This document shows positions 46,412 to 59,251 of a stretch of DNA of 64,000 bases, one piece after another. The stretch is taken from the NCBI RefSeq assembly GCF_004345325.1, contig NZ_SLVJ01000017.1, positions 23,340 to 87,339 of the forward strand, written 5' to 3'. Below the pieces are notes generated by a model. It was not told the DNA's origin and did not search any database. It saw nothing but the letters and a program-made list of their open reading frames with translations. Source of the DNA: Acinetobacter calcoaceticus (GTDB lineage Bacteria > Pseudomonadota > Gammaproteobacteria > Pseudomonadales > Moraxellaceae). Each line of letters starts with the position of its first letter. Positions within the stretch are counted from its first letter, which is position 1. The translations under genes were made by a program, and so were the position numbers.

Positions 46412-47659
46412 TTAAGTTGCAGGATGTGCGCGTGCCACTTCCTGACTAATCATCACCGCGGTCGCAGCGGATAAGGTCCAACCTAAATGTCCATGTCCGG
46501 TATTGTAAAAAACACGTGCTCGTTTGCCACGTCGTACCACAGGCATCATATTCGGCATCATCGGTCTCAATCCTGCCCACGGTAATACATGTTCGGTGGA
46601 AAGATTGAAATTTTTATTGACCCAATCGGTTAAGGGTTGGATACGATCACTGCGAATATCACGGTTATAGCCATTAAACTCAGCCGTACCTGCGATTCTC
46701 AATCGATCATCACCCAAGCGCGAGGTAACTATTTTGGCACTCTCATCGAGTAAGCTGACCCACGGTGCCCCAGCAATACTGTCTTTATCATTGAGTTGTA
46801 CCGTAATCGAATAGCCTTTGACCGGATAGACATTGACCCGATCCCCCAATAGATGGGCCAATTGATAACTGCCCACACCACCACACACCACCACCGCATC
46901 TGCATTTAACTGATCTAAACCCTGATCCTGCTGCTGCATATTTTCCACGCTCGGTTGATATTGGATATGCACCGCTTGATCACTGTGATTAATATTGACC
47001 ACTTCCATACCAAACAAATATTTGACTGCATATTTTTCAGTGGCTTTGGCTAGTCCAGTGGTGAATTTATGAATGTCTCCTGTGGCATCGTCAGGACAAT
47101 AAAACCCGCCAAAATATTCCCCCATTAAACTCGGTTCGATATTTTTCATTTCATCTGGTGTCACCGCATAGCGATGTAGCCCCCCACTACACAACAGATT
47201 ATTGACCCGATTGGCAACCAAATAGTCCGTTTCAGTATGGTAAAAGTGTAAAATCCCACGCTTTTCCAAATCAAACTGAATTTGTTCTTGTTCTGCAATC
47301 TCAAAAAGTCGTTTGCGTGCGATCAAGGCCATTTTGACCGTGTCTTGGGTATTGGCTTGATAATGTTTGATGTTGCCGAGAAATTCGACTAACCATGCAT
47401 ATTTGTGCAAATCAAATGCGGGATTGAGCAGTAATGGTGCATCTTTGCGCGCCATCCACTTAATTCCTTTTAACACTGTTGATTTTTGATTCCACACTTC
47501 TGCATTACATGCAGACAATTGACCGCCATTGGCGAATGAAGTTTCCATTGCAGGAAACAGATGGCGGTCTATCACCGTCACTTGATAGCCCAATTGTGCC
47601 AATTCGTAGGCGGTGGTTACCCCAGTAATGCCCGAACCAATCACAGCAATATGCGTCAT
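46412..47659 (-). CDS. DadA-type FAD-dependent amino-acid dehydrogenase (riboswitch-controlled)
   Basis: This 415-residue flavoenzyme has an N-terminal Rossmann motif (IAVIGSGITGVTTAYELA) followed by VTVIDR and ends with the conserved NTGHGHLGWTLS. It is related to D-amino-acid dehydrogenase DadA and to the neighbour encoded at 47962. The tandem glycine riboswitch directly upstream suggests that glycine, or a related small amino acid, is its substrate or signal, so it could feed glycine into catabolism. AAAGGAGTG lies about 6 bases before the ATG. Electrons probably go to the quinone pool, as in DadA. Confidence 0.87.
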   Translation of the reverse strand: MTHIAVIGSGITGVTTAYELAQLGYQVTVIDRHLFPAMETSFANGGQLSACNAEVWNQKSTVLKGIKWMARKDAPLLLNPAFDLHKYAWLVEFLGNIKHYQANTQDTVKMALIARKRLFEIAEQEQIQFDLEKRGILHFYHTETDYLVANRVNNLLCSGGLHRYAVTPDEMKNIEPSLMGEYFGGFYCPDDATGDIHKFTTGLAKATEKYAVKYLFGMEVVNINHSDQAVHIQYQPSVENMQQQDQGLDQLNADAVVVCGGVGSYQLAHLLGDRVNVYPVKGYSITVQLNDKDSIAGAPWVSLLDESAKIVTSRLGDDRLRIAGTAEFNGYNRDIRSDRIQPLTDWVNKNFNLSTEHVLPWAGLRPMMPNMMPVVRRGKRARVFYNTGHGHLGWTLSAATAVMISQEVARAHPAT

Positions 47660-47702
47660 AAGTACACTCCTTTGAAACGCGAAAACATTTCAAAATCATG
47701 CC

Positions 47703-47885
47703 CCATCTGTCATTGGTACCTGAGAGCTTCGATAAAAATCCAACCCTTGGATTTAACCATCCCCTTCGGTGAGCACAGTCTAAACTGTAACTACTCTCCA
47801 GATTGCGATGATTATTACAGTCCTTCTGCCTGAGAGTTTCCGGGGCGGTTGCTCCTTCGGCGAGCCGTAAACGGCTTCTCTCCTG
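47703..47885 (-). promoter_or_regulatory. Tandem glycine riboswitch
   Basis: On the minus strand two aptamers follow each other. The first (about 47885-47805) has GCAGGAGAGAAGCC, GCCGAAGGAGCAA and CTCTCAGGCA. The second (about 47795-47703) has GGAGAG, CACCGAAGGGG and CTCTCAGGTACC. These are the conserved parts of the gcvT-type glycine riboswitch. It ends 43 bases before the start of the DadA-like gene, which it should switch on when glycine binds. Confidence 0.92.
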
Positions 47886-47961
47886 CAATAATCTTTATAG
47901 TTCTAATGCAATGTATATGCCATTTAAATAAGGTTGTGAAGCGTGGCGCGGTTAAGTTTGG

Positions 47962-49221
47962 TTAAGTGGGATAACGACTGATATCCAGATCAGCAAATGC
48001 AATTTGTGGGGTTTGATTGGAGATCAAATCGGCCAACAATTGCGCTGAACCACAGGACATGGTCCAACCCAAGGTGCCATGCCCTGTATTGGTATATAAG
48101 TTTTTATAGCGTGTACGCCCCACGATCGGTGTGCCGTCTGGCGTTGCAGGACGTAGTCCCGTCCAAAAATGTGCTTGGCTTAAGTCACTGGCTTGCGGAA
48201 ACAACTGTTCGAGTACCATGAGCAAAGTATCTTCACGGCTAGATTTTAGGCTTTGGTCAAAGCCATTAAGTTCCGCCATCCCCCCGACGCGAATACGATC
48301 ATCAAAACGAGTCAATGCAATCTTGTAGCTCTCATCCAATATGGTCGATATCGGTGCACGAGCAGCATCCACAATATCCGTGGTAATCGAATAGCCTTTT
48401 AGTGGATAAACTGGGGCATCAAGCTCCAATTGTTTAAGCATTTCATGGCTATAACTCCCCAATGCCATTACATAGCGATCCCCTTGGATCACTTGCCCAT
48501 CATTTAGAATAATCTGAGTCACTTGATCAGCATCATGGGCAATACTTTTAATCGATTGATTAAAAATAAAATGAACCCCCATCTGGGCTGCCAGCAATGC
48601 CAACTCTGTGGTGAATTTTTGGCAATCACCCGTCTGATCATTGGGCAAGCGTAAACCACCGACAAAATCAACTGTGGCATTTGCCAAACCCGGCTCTATA
48701 GCGACCACACCTGCATGATCCAATAGCTCAAAAGGTACGCCTTCTTCCGCCAGTACGGTGGTATCTTTGACTGCGGCATCAAGTTGCTGTTGTTTACGAA
48801 ATAATTGCAGTGTGCCCAATTGCCGTTCATCAAAATGAATCCCTGTGCTGGCTCTGAGTTCATCTAGGCAATCGCGACTATATTCAGATAAGCGCACCAT
48901 ACGTTCTTTATTGATCTTATAACGGCTACTGGTGCATTCAGCCAGCATTTGTACCATCCAATGGTATTGATACATATCACCAGTGAGCTTTATAGAGAGC
49001 GGTGAGTGCTGCTGAAACATCCATTTAAATGCTTTCAGTGGAATGCCCGGTGCCGCCCAAGGTGATGCATATCCTGGAGAGATTTGTCCCGCATTGGCAA
49101 AACTGGTCTCCAGTGCAACCCCTGGTTGACGTTCAATGACAGTCACTTCATGCCCCGCGCGAGCAAGATAATACGCGGTTGTCGTCCCAATCACCCCTGC
49201 ACCCATCACCACAATATGCAT
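47962..49221 (-). CDS. dadA: D-amino-acid dehydrogenase, small subunit type
   Basis: This 419-residue FAD protein oxidises D-amino acids such as D-alanine at the inner membrane. The Rossmann motif is [17 protein letters not shown] with [20 protein letters not shown] after it (in part); the C-terminal [16 protein letters not shown] is the DadA signature. It is a paralogue of the riboswitch-controlled enzyme. The riboswitch lies downstream of this gene, so it does not govern it. No alanine racemase or lrp gene is nearby. Confidence 0.88.
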   Translation of the reverse strand: MHIVVMGAGVIGTTTAYYLARAGHEVTVIERQPGVALETSFANAGQISPGYASPWAAPGIPLKAFKWMFQQHSPLSIKLTGDMYQYHWMVQMLAECTSSRYKINKERMVRLSEYSRDCLDELRASTGIHFDERQLGTLQLFRKQQQLDAAVKDTTVLAEEGVPFELLDHAGVVAIEPGLANATVDFVGGLRLPNDQTGDCQKFTTELALLAAQMGVHFIFNQSIKSIAHDADQVTQIILNDGQVIQGDRYVMALGSYSHEMLKQLELDAPVYPLKGYSITTDIVDAARAPISTILDESYKIALTRFDDRIRVGGMAELNGFDQSLKSSREDTLLMVLEQLFPQASDLSQAHFWTGLRPATPDGTPIVGRTRYKNLYTNTGHGTLGWTMSCGSAQLLADLISNQTPQIAFADLDISRYPT

Positions 49222-49386
49222 AGCAATACCTTTATTTCAAAATAATAGCGTTTGGCTTTCATCATACGAAAAAGCTGAATTACCTTGCTGGTCTTGCGAC
49301 GACAAAGTGATCAGCGTTTGGATTAATGTAGGCGCTCTGCATAGGCTTTGCAAGTTAAGTAGAGAGAAATAACGCAAATAAATCAA

Positions 49387-50094
49387 TTATTTTCGCGACT
49401 GTAAAATCAATTCAGCCAGCGTTAAATCTTCGGGATAGGTAATTTTAATATTATCGGAACGGCCTAAAACCACCTGTACTGGTGCTGAGATATATTCCAA
49501 TGCACTGGCTTCATCCGTGACGCTGACTCCGTCTGCCAATGCCGTTTCCAGTGCATGCTTGAGTAAGCCGAGTTTTGAAATTTGTGGCGTTTGTGCTTGC
49601 CAAAGTTGCTCACGACTCACCGTGTGTGTGATCGCATGATCAGCACCAACATGTTTCAGGGTATCGCGTACGGGTGTGGCTAAAATTGCACTGTGCGCTG
49701 TGTCAATGGCGGTGTGCAGTAAGCCGTCCAAGTTCAATGGTGCAACACAGGGCCGTGCTGCATCATGTACCAAGACCCAATCTTCAGGGTCAGCCATTTT
49801 CATTAAATAGTTCAATGCATTAAGTACAGAATCAACCCGTTCAGCCCCGCCTAGGCAAAAGTGTGCTAGCGAGCGTGTTGATAATTGCAGTGTCGCTGCA
49901 AAATCATCCTCTGCGCCCAAGGCCAAGACATAACCTGCCAAGGGCAAATGATTCAGCGCCTGCACACTGTGCTCAAGCACAGTCTGACCGAGGATCACTT
50001 GATATTGTTTCAAATCCGTTGCAGAAAAACGACGACCAGAACCTGCTGCGGGGATCACCGCCCAAAGTTTAGGGGAGTTCGGGTACTGGTTCAT
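49387..50094 (-). CDS. ispD: 2-C-methyl-D-erythritol 4-phosphate cytidylyltransferase
   Basis: IspD makes CDP-methylerythritol in the MEP isoprenoid pathway. The N-terminal nucleotide loop reads WAVIPAAGSGRRFSATDLKQY; the usual PKQ is LKQ here but the lysine is kept. VLVHDAARPCVA and VSREQLWQAQTPQ are also present. Several ATGs (50115, 50103, 50097, 50094) are in frame; I take 50094 (MNQYPNSPKLW), which overlaps ftsB by 26 bases and gives the family length of about 235. The gene closes the pyrG-to-ispD block; ispF is not next to it. Confidence 0.92.
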   Translation of the reverse strand: MNQYPNSPKLWAVIPAAGSGRRFSATDLKQYQVILGQTVLEHSVQALNHLPLAGYVLALGAEDDFAATLQLSTRSLAHFCLGGAERVDSVLNALNYLMKMADPEDWVLVHDAARPCVAPLNLDGLLHTAIDTAHSAILATPVRDTLKHVGADHAITHTVSREQLWQAQTPQISKLGLLKHALETALADGVSVTDEASALEYISAPVQVVLGRSDNIKITYPEDLTLAELILQSRK

Positions 50095-50458
50095 CATCTT
50101 CATTGGTTCTTGCATCTACAACTGCTGTTGGATCTACATAAATCGGTTGGTACTGTGTACTGATCGTAGACATTTGGACAAATGTTTCGTGTGGCTTAAT
50201 CAGACCGAGATCTAATCGAGCATGTTCTTCGATGGCTTCTGCGCCATTCTTCAGGTCATAAACTTCGGCTGCTAGAATTCGATTGCGTTCTTTGAGTTCT
50301 TCGTTCTTGTCCGTTTGATCCTGAATTTGTTGCAGCAGAGTCTGGTGAGGGAGATAACCGCCCTCACCGCTCCAGTAGTGATATTGCAACACGGCGATAA
50401 TAATCATCGCCGCTGCTAAAATCACTTTACTTGATGTCGTTCTGAATACTTCAAACAT
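50069..50458 (-). CDS. ftsB: Cell division protein FtsB
   Basis: FtsB forms the FtsQLB complex. The 129-residue protein has an N-terminal membrane segment (VILAAAMIIIAVLQYHYW), a coiled coil rich in Glu, Gln and Lys (LLQQIQDQTDKNEELKERN, in part) and the region ending EEHARLDLGLIKPHE. The C-terminal tail is longer than in E. coli. Its place between eno and ispD is the standard gammaproteobacterial order. Confidence 0.92.
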   Translation of the reverse strand: MFEVFRTTSSKVILAAAMIIIAVLQYHYWSGEGGYLPHQTLLQQIQDQTDKNEELKERNRILAAEVYDLKNGAEAIEEHARLDLGLIKPHETFVQMSTISTQYQPIYVDPTAVVDARTNEDDEPVPELP

Positions 50459-50472
50459 TTTTCATCTGAAAA

Positions 50473-52665
<2,193 letters not shown>

Positions 52666-52751
52666 TTAAACTTCCTCATAGGTCCAAGAACCCTGGTTTT
52701 AATACGATCACTCGCTCAAGACCAGGGATTCCTTATCATCATTAAAGACGA

Positions 52752-54455
<1,704 letters not shown>

Positions 54456-54617
54456 CTATAAAGCAAAGTCAATCCGCATCAATTCAAAGAACTAAAAACA
54501 ATTGATTATTTTATCTACATTTCCGATAAATTATTTACATAAATTTAGTCAGATTTTATCGATAATTTTACTGCTATAATGCTTTAACATTTTTGATTCA
54601 ATCTTCTTTGAGTAATT

Positions 54618-55091
54618 ATGAATAAAAAACTTTTAATCTGTGGTGCTATTGCTGCCACCCTATTGGTCTCTGCATGTGTGAAGAAAAAAGCACCTGAAGA
54701 TGAACAAGAAAAAACTGCTGCAAGCGTTTCTGAACCTGCAGCTCAATTTGAAAGCTTAGAAAGTGTTGACCATTCGAACAAAAACACCTCGGTTGAAATC
54801 CCAACCCAAGTGGAACCATCGCCGTCGATCAACAATGCTGCCAATACCTCATCGAATGGCAATACGCTTGCAGGTAGTATTGCAGCTCAACCTGCTGCGG
54901 TTGAAGCAATGCCTGCTGCGAGACCTGAGTCGAAGCCTGAGCAAAAACCAGAAGCGAAGCCAGCCAAAGCAGAAGCCGCACGTCCAAGTACAGAGACTGC
55001 TGCTAGCCCATCTAAATCAGCAACAGCTCAATCTGAAGATGATGCCGTAGCTGCTGCCATTGCTGCTGCGACCCCAGCACTTAAAAACTAA
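54618..55091 (+). CDS. Lipoprotein of low complexity
   Basis: The 157-residue product has a lipobox LVSAC followed by Val, after a short hydrophobic core. The mature part is rich in Ala, Pro, Glu, Lys and Ser, with repeats like PESKPEQKPEAKPAKAEA, and is probably disordered. The ribosome site is weak. No family is recognised. It stands divergent from pyrG and ends at a strong terminator. A spacer or envelope role is possible. Confidence 0.75.
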   Translation: MNKKLLICGAIAATLLVSACVKKKAPEDEQEKTAASVSEPAAQFESLESVDHSNKNTSVEIPTQVEPSPSINNAANTSSNGNTLAGSIAAQPAAVEAMPAARPESKPEQKPEAKPAKAEAARPSTETAASPSKSATAQSEDDAVAAAIAAATPALKN

Positions 55092-55104
55092 GCTTTTTTA
55101 AGTG

Positions 55105-55143
55105 AAAAAGCCAATGTACAGTAATCTGTCATTGGCTTTTTTT
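55105..55143 (+). terminator. Rho-independent terminator
   Basis: AAAAAGCCAATG pairs with CATTGGCTTTTT around a 12-base loop and is followed by further T. Confidence 0.9.
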
Positions 55144-55220
55144 GTCAGTGTTGTTTTTGTCTGCGGTGTAAATCCTCAATACTTCATGCTGTAACGCAAA
55201 CCAGAATTTAATCCTCTATT

Positions 55221-55691
55221 TCAGTCTACATCCACCACATCGGCATATTGTGCATTTAAGACTTTTATCAAGGTATTAGGATCAATACCGATATCCAAAC
55301 CGCGTCGCCCTCCACTGACATAGACCTTGTGCAATGCAGTTGCACGCTCATCAACCACAGTCTTTAGGCGCTTTTTCTGACCAAAGGGACTAATGCCCCC
55401 CACCAGATACCCCGTCAGACGCTCAGCATCTTTGACATCCGCCATATGCAGTTTTTTACATTTCAGTGCAGCGGCTATCTTTTTTAAACTGAGTTGGAAC
55501 TGCACCGGTAATATCGCCACAAAAAAATCTTTGCCATCCGTGACCAAAAGTGTTTTAAAGACTTCATCAACATCCAGACCGAGTTTTTCAGCAGCTTCAA
55601 GACCAAAACTTTTCGCACTCGGGTCATGCTGATATTCATGAATCGAATAGTCAATTTTCTGCGCTGCTAACAATCTGCATGCTGGAGTCAT
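55221..55691 (-). CDS. ybaK: YbaK/EbsC Cys-tRNA(Pro) deacylase
   Basis: This 156-residue editing enzyme removes mischarged Cys from tRNA(Pro). The N-terminal YSIHEYQHDPSAKSFGLEAA, the lysine in DEVFKTLLV and the YLVGGISPFGQKKRL loop are diagnostic. It is alone and convergent with the lipoprotein gene. The start context has no clear ribosome site but fits the family length. Confidence 0.9.
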   Translation of the reverse strand: MTPACRLLAAQKIDYSIHEYQHDPSAKSFGLEAAEKLGLDVDEVFKTLLVTDGKDFFVAILPVQFQLSLKKIAAALKCKKLHMADVKDAERLTGYLVGGISPFGQKKRLKTVVDERATALHKVYVSGGRRGLDIGIDPNTLIKVLNAQYADVVDVD

Positions 55692-55956
55692 CGGAATGCC
55701 TTTTGATCAAAACTGAACAATTATAACCAGTTCCATTCATTTAGTCGTATAAGTTCTAAAATATTGCCTAATAAATACAGCAGCATCTGTACACGTGCCA
55801 CAGCTTTTGCCATGCGCTGCGGCTATGAGTGGTCGATTGTGACACTTTGAAGACAAACTTTTCTGGTCTGCCCAAACTAATTAGTCCTATAATATCGACC
55901 TTTCGTAATTACCGCTTTTAATTTGCCAACTTGAGCATTTCTACCCTGGAGAAACA

Positions 55957-56553
55957 ATGTCACTTGAAACGATCAATTTCCAGTTATTTGACGTTCTAAA
56001 TGCGCCAGCATCCGCCAGTCCTGCAGATATCAATATTGCAATCTTCATGGCCAATGACACCCTCTATATATTGATGTTGTTTCTGGTATTGGCATGGTTC
56101 TTAGGAAGTTATCATTCCAAAGCATTGGCATTGAAAGCGGTACTGACAGCAGCAGTGGCATTATTGATCGGCTATGTGATCTCATTGGGCTATCACCATC
56201 CACGGCCTTTTATGCTGGAAATGGGCAACACCCTCATCAAACATGCACCCACCTATTCATTTCCAAGCAATCATATGCTGATTTTTAGTTCGATCGCATT
56301 TTCATATATCTTTGCCCAAAGAATGAAGCTTGGATTGATCTTGTTTGGCATTGCAATCATCGTGGCATGGGCCAGAGTTTATGTAGGCGTGCATTTCCCA
56401 CTGGATATGTTTGGCGCAATCTTGGTCGCAGTGCTGACCAGCGTATTGATGCAGTATATTTGGAATCAATACAAAACCCCGATCATGGCCTTTGCTCTCA
56501 AAATCTACCAATTTATTTTTGCTGTGCTGCTGCAAAAAGGCATCATCCGCTAA
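55957..56553 (+). CDS. PAP2-family membrane phosphatase
   Basis: The 198-residue protein has about five membrane segments. The PAP2 motifs are HPRPF (Arg83, Pro84), PSNH (103-106) and the R140, H146, D150 series in ARVYVGVHFPLD. The lysine usually seen in the first motif is not in place. It should be an undecaprenyl-diphosphatase of the YbjG type recycling lipid carrier, or a related lipid phosphatase. It lies just upstream of the phospholipid cluster that begins at 56726. Confidence 0.85.
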   Translation: MSLETINFQLFDVLNAPASASPADINIAIFMANDTLYILMLFLVLAWFLGSYHSKALALKAVLTAAVALLIGYVISLGYHHPRPFMLEMGNTLIKHAPTYSFPSNHMLIFSSIAFSYIFAQRMKLGLILFGIAIIVAWARVYVGVHFPLDMFGAILVAVLTSVLMQYIWNQYKTPIMAFALKIYQFIFAVLLQKGIIR

Positions 56554-56725
56554 ATTTTTTAATATCTGAGTTTTAATTTTAATCCTCACCTTGCCAATTT
56601 GGCCTTGTAAAGGCTTTGAACCAAAGCTCAAATCAAACATAACTCAAGTGATATCCTCAATATTACTTGAGTTATTTTTATAAAAATGCTTAATATTCCG
56701 AGATTATTTTATATTTACAATAAGC

Positions 56726-57368
56726 ATGCCTTCTATTTACCAACTCAAACCTGCTTTTCAAAATGCGCTAAGACCAGTGGTGAAAGTCCTCTATAGGCGC
56801 GGTGTGAATGCCAATCAAGTCACCTTATTGGCTATGCTGATTTCAGTGATACTGGCGGTTTTTTTTATATTTTTATTTTTTAACCCGCCCAATCTCATGG
56901 CTGATCTTGCTGTTTCCGCTATGGATGCTCTGTCGTATGGCCTTTAACGCGATTGATGGCATGTTGGCGAAAGAATTTAATCAGCAATCTCAATTGGGTG
57001 CCTATTATAACGAACTCAGTGATGTGATTTCTGATAACGCACTGTACTTAAGTCTTTTGGCTTTTGCAGTGCTTTCAACGCCACTGTTGCTGTTGATGGT
57101 TTTCATGGCAATTTTATCTGAATATACCGGGGTAATGGCACCACTGATCGGTGCTGAACGTCGCTACGATGGCCCAATGGGCAAAAGTGATCGTGCCTTT
57201 TGGCTCAGTTTTCTCAGCCTGATGATCTGGGTGTTCCCGTGGATCTCAAAGCAACAACAGATCTTGCTATACCTTGCCAATGGATTGCTTGGCTTGATGA
57301 GCGTGTTGTTATTACTCACCATCTACAACCGCATTCACAATAGTTTAGATCGCTCCGTATCTCAATAA
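56726..57368 (+). pseudogene. CDP-alcohol phosphatidyltransferase, frameshifted
   Basis: The gene is split by one extra base. The first frame (56726 on) gives YQLKPAFQNALRPVVKVLY and two hydrophobic stretches, then ends at 56947. The second frame resumes as WLILLFPLWMLCRMAFNAIDG, AKEFNQQSQLG and DVISDN, which together form the metal-binding CDP-OH-P motif (DG..AK..G..D..D). Removing one T in the T8 (56859-56866) or T6 (56876-56881) run restores one frame. It resembles YnbA. It may be a true pseudogene, a phase-variable gene or a sequencing error. Confidence 0.8.
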
Positions 57369-57453
57369 ACACTTATTTTTCAAAAAACACTCTTCAAAAT
57401 CAGCTTTATCAAAACCAACTTTATTACAACATCAGCTTATTTGGGAATCCAAT

Positions 57454-59232
57454 ATGTATAACAATCGACAAGATAGCTTTATCAGCCATGATGGCACCGC
57501 ACTGTTTTATCAACATTGGGCCAGCAGCCATAACGATGCTAAAGCAACCCACAAAAAGCCAGTATCTAACGAAAAGAAAGCTATTTTACTTTTTCATCGT
57601 GGCCACGAACATTCTGGCCGTATGGCGCATTTGGTTAATGAGCTGAATTTAGCAGAGTTTGATTTTTTTGCATGGGATGCGCGCGGCCATGGTCAATCCC
57701 CTGGTCAACGTGGCGATGCACCAAGTTTTTCTGCCTGTGTCAAAGATATTCAATATTTTGTACAACATATTGAGGCTCATTATGACATTCATCCTGAAAA
57801 CATTGCAGTAATTGGTCAAAGTGTAGGTGCGGTACTGGCCGCCACATGGGTGCATGATTATGCACCGAAGATTCGCGCCCTATGCATGGCCTCTCCCGCC
57901 TTTGATATCAAGCTCTATGTGCCCTTTGCACGTCCAGGATTAACGTTGATGAATAAACTGCGGGGTAACTTTTTTATCACCAGTTATGTCAAAGCAAAAA
58001 TGCTCACCCATGATACCGAACGTGCTGATAGTTATGACACTGATGAACAGATTGCACGTGCGATCTCTGTGCGCATGCTGCTAGGCTTGTATCAAGCGGC
58101 CGATCGTATCGTAGACGATGCACAACATATATTTGTACCGACTCAGGTACTCTGCTCGGGGGCAGACTTTGTGGTCAAGCAAGCCCCACAACGTGAGTTC
58201 TATCAAAAACTGCCACATCCGCAAAAAGAATTTCATGTCTTGGATGGTTTCTACCACGATACCTTGGGTGAAAAAAATCGCGCCAGTGCGGTCGATAAAA
58301 TCAGACGCTTTATCTTGCAAAGTTTTGCCACACCCTATCAGGCGCCCAATGTATTAGACGCCGATAAAATCGGTGCCAGTTGTGCCATTGCAGAACAACT
58401 CAGCGCCCCACTGCCAGCAAATTCGATGAAAAATAAATTTTGGCAACTCACCAAAAAAAATCTAAAAATCGGCAGTCTCTTTTCACGTGGCTTAAAAATC
58501 GGTGAAGACACTGGATATGACTCAGGCAGCACCTTAGATTTTGTTTACCGTAACAAAACCGAAAGTAGCAACCCCTTGGGTAAAATCATCGACCGCCAAT
58601 ACCTCAATGCCATTGGCTGGAAAGGCATTCGTGTCCGCAAACAACATATCGAACAACTATTACAGAAATATGCTGCACAGATTCATTCGCAACAGCAGGC
58701 TTTAAATATTCTGGATATTGCTTCGGGTCATGGGCGCTATATTTTGGATGCGGTTAATGGCTTCGCACTACGCCCGAATTCTATCTTATTACGCGATTAT
58801 AGTGAGCTCAATGTTGAAGCGGGCCGTAATATGATTGAGTCACGCGGTTTGGCTGATATCGCACAATTTGTTCAGGCAGATGCATTTGATCGTCAATCTC
58901 TAGCGGAGATTGAACCCAAAGTGAATTTGGCGGTGGTGTCTGGGCTATATGAATTGTTTAATGATAATGCACTTTTACGCCAATCCCTTGACGGTTTAAG
59001 TCAAGCCGTGAGTAAAGGCGGTTATCTGATTTATACCGGTCAGATTTGGCATCCACAACAAGAATTTATCGCTCGGGCGCTCACTTCACATCGCCAAGGA
59101 GATGCGTGGGTGATGCGTTTACGCTCACAAGCAGAAATGGATGCACTGGTCGAACAGGCAGGCTTTAAAAAAGTAGATCAATGCATCGATGAATTCGGTA
59201 TTTTCACCGTTTCAGTTGCCGTAAAAATCTAA
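57454..59232 (+). CDS. Bifunctional alpha/beta hydrolase-methyltransferase (YnbC-like)
   Basis: The 592-residue fusion has an N-terminal hydrolase domain (residues 1-290) of the monoglyceride-lipase type with ARGHGQSPGQRGD and the nucleophile in GQSVGAVLAA. The C-terminal domain (about 370-590) is a class I SAM methyltransferase with NILDIASGHGRYILDAV. It matches the layout of E. coli YnbC. Its position beside a CDP-alcohol transferase and a CdsA-like gene suggests action on lipid head groups or fatty acyls, for which no direct evidence exists in the sequence. Confidence 0.87.
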   Translation: MYNNRQDSFISHDGTALFYQHWASSHNDAKATHKKPVSNEKKAILLFHRGHEHSGRMAHLVNELNLAEFDFFAWDARGHGQSPGQRGDAPSFSACVKDIQYFVQHIEAHYDIHPENIAVIGQSVGAVLAATWVHDYAPKIRALCMASPAFDIKLYVPFARPGLTLMNKLRGNFFITSYVKAKMLTHDTERADSYDTDEQIARAISVRMLLGLYQAADRIVDDAQHIFVPTQVLCSGADFVVKQAPQREFYQKLPHPQKEFHVLDGFYHDTLGEKNRASAVDKIRRFILQSFATPYQAPNVLDADKIGASCAIAEQLSAPLPANSMKNKFWQLTKKNLKIGSLFSRGLKIGEDTGYDSGSTLDFVYRNKTESSNPLGKIIDRQYLNAIGWKGIRVRKQHIEQLLQKYAAQIHSQQQALNILDIASGHGRYILDAVNGFALRPNSILLRDYSELNVEAGRNMIESRGLADIAQFVQADAFDRQSLAEIEPKVNLAVVSGLYELFNDNALLRQSLDGLSQAVSKGGYLIYTGQIWHPQQEFIARALTSHRQGDAWVMRLRSQAEMDALVEQAGFKKVDQCIDEFGIFTVSVAVKI

Positions 59233-59251
59233 GCCTAGAGCACTAAATTCG

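Noticed and set aside
47505..47888. Open frame of 127 codons on the minus strand across the riboswitch
   Set aside because: It overlaps the glycine riboswitch and the start of the DadA-like gene in another frame, and has no similarity to known proteins.
52691..52727. Inverted repeat between pyrG and kdsA as a terminator
   Set aside because: The loop is 23 bases and no T-run follows; the genes probably remain in one transcript or have separate promoters.
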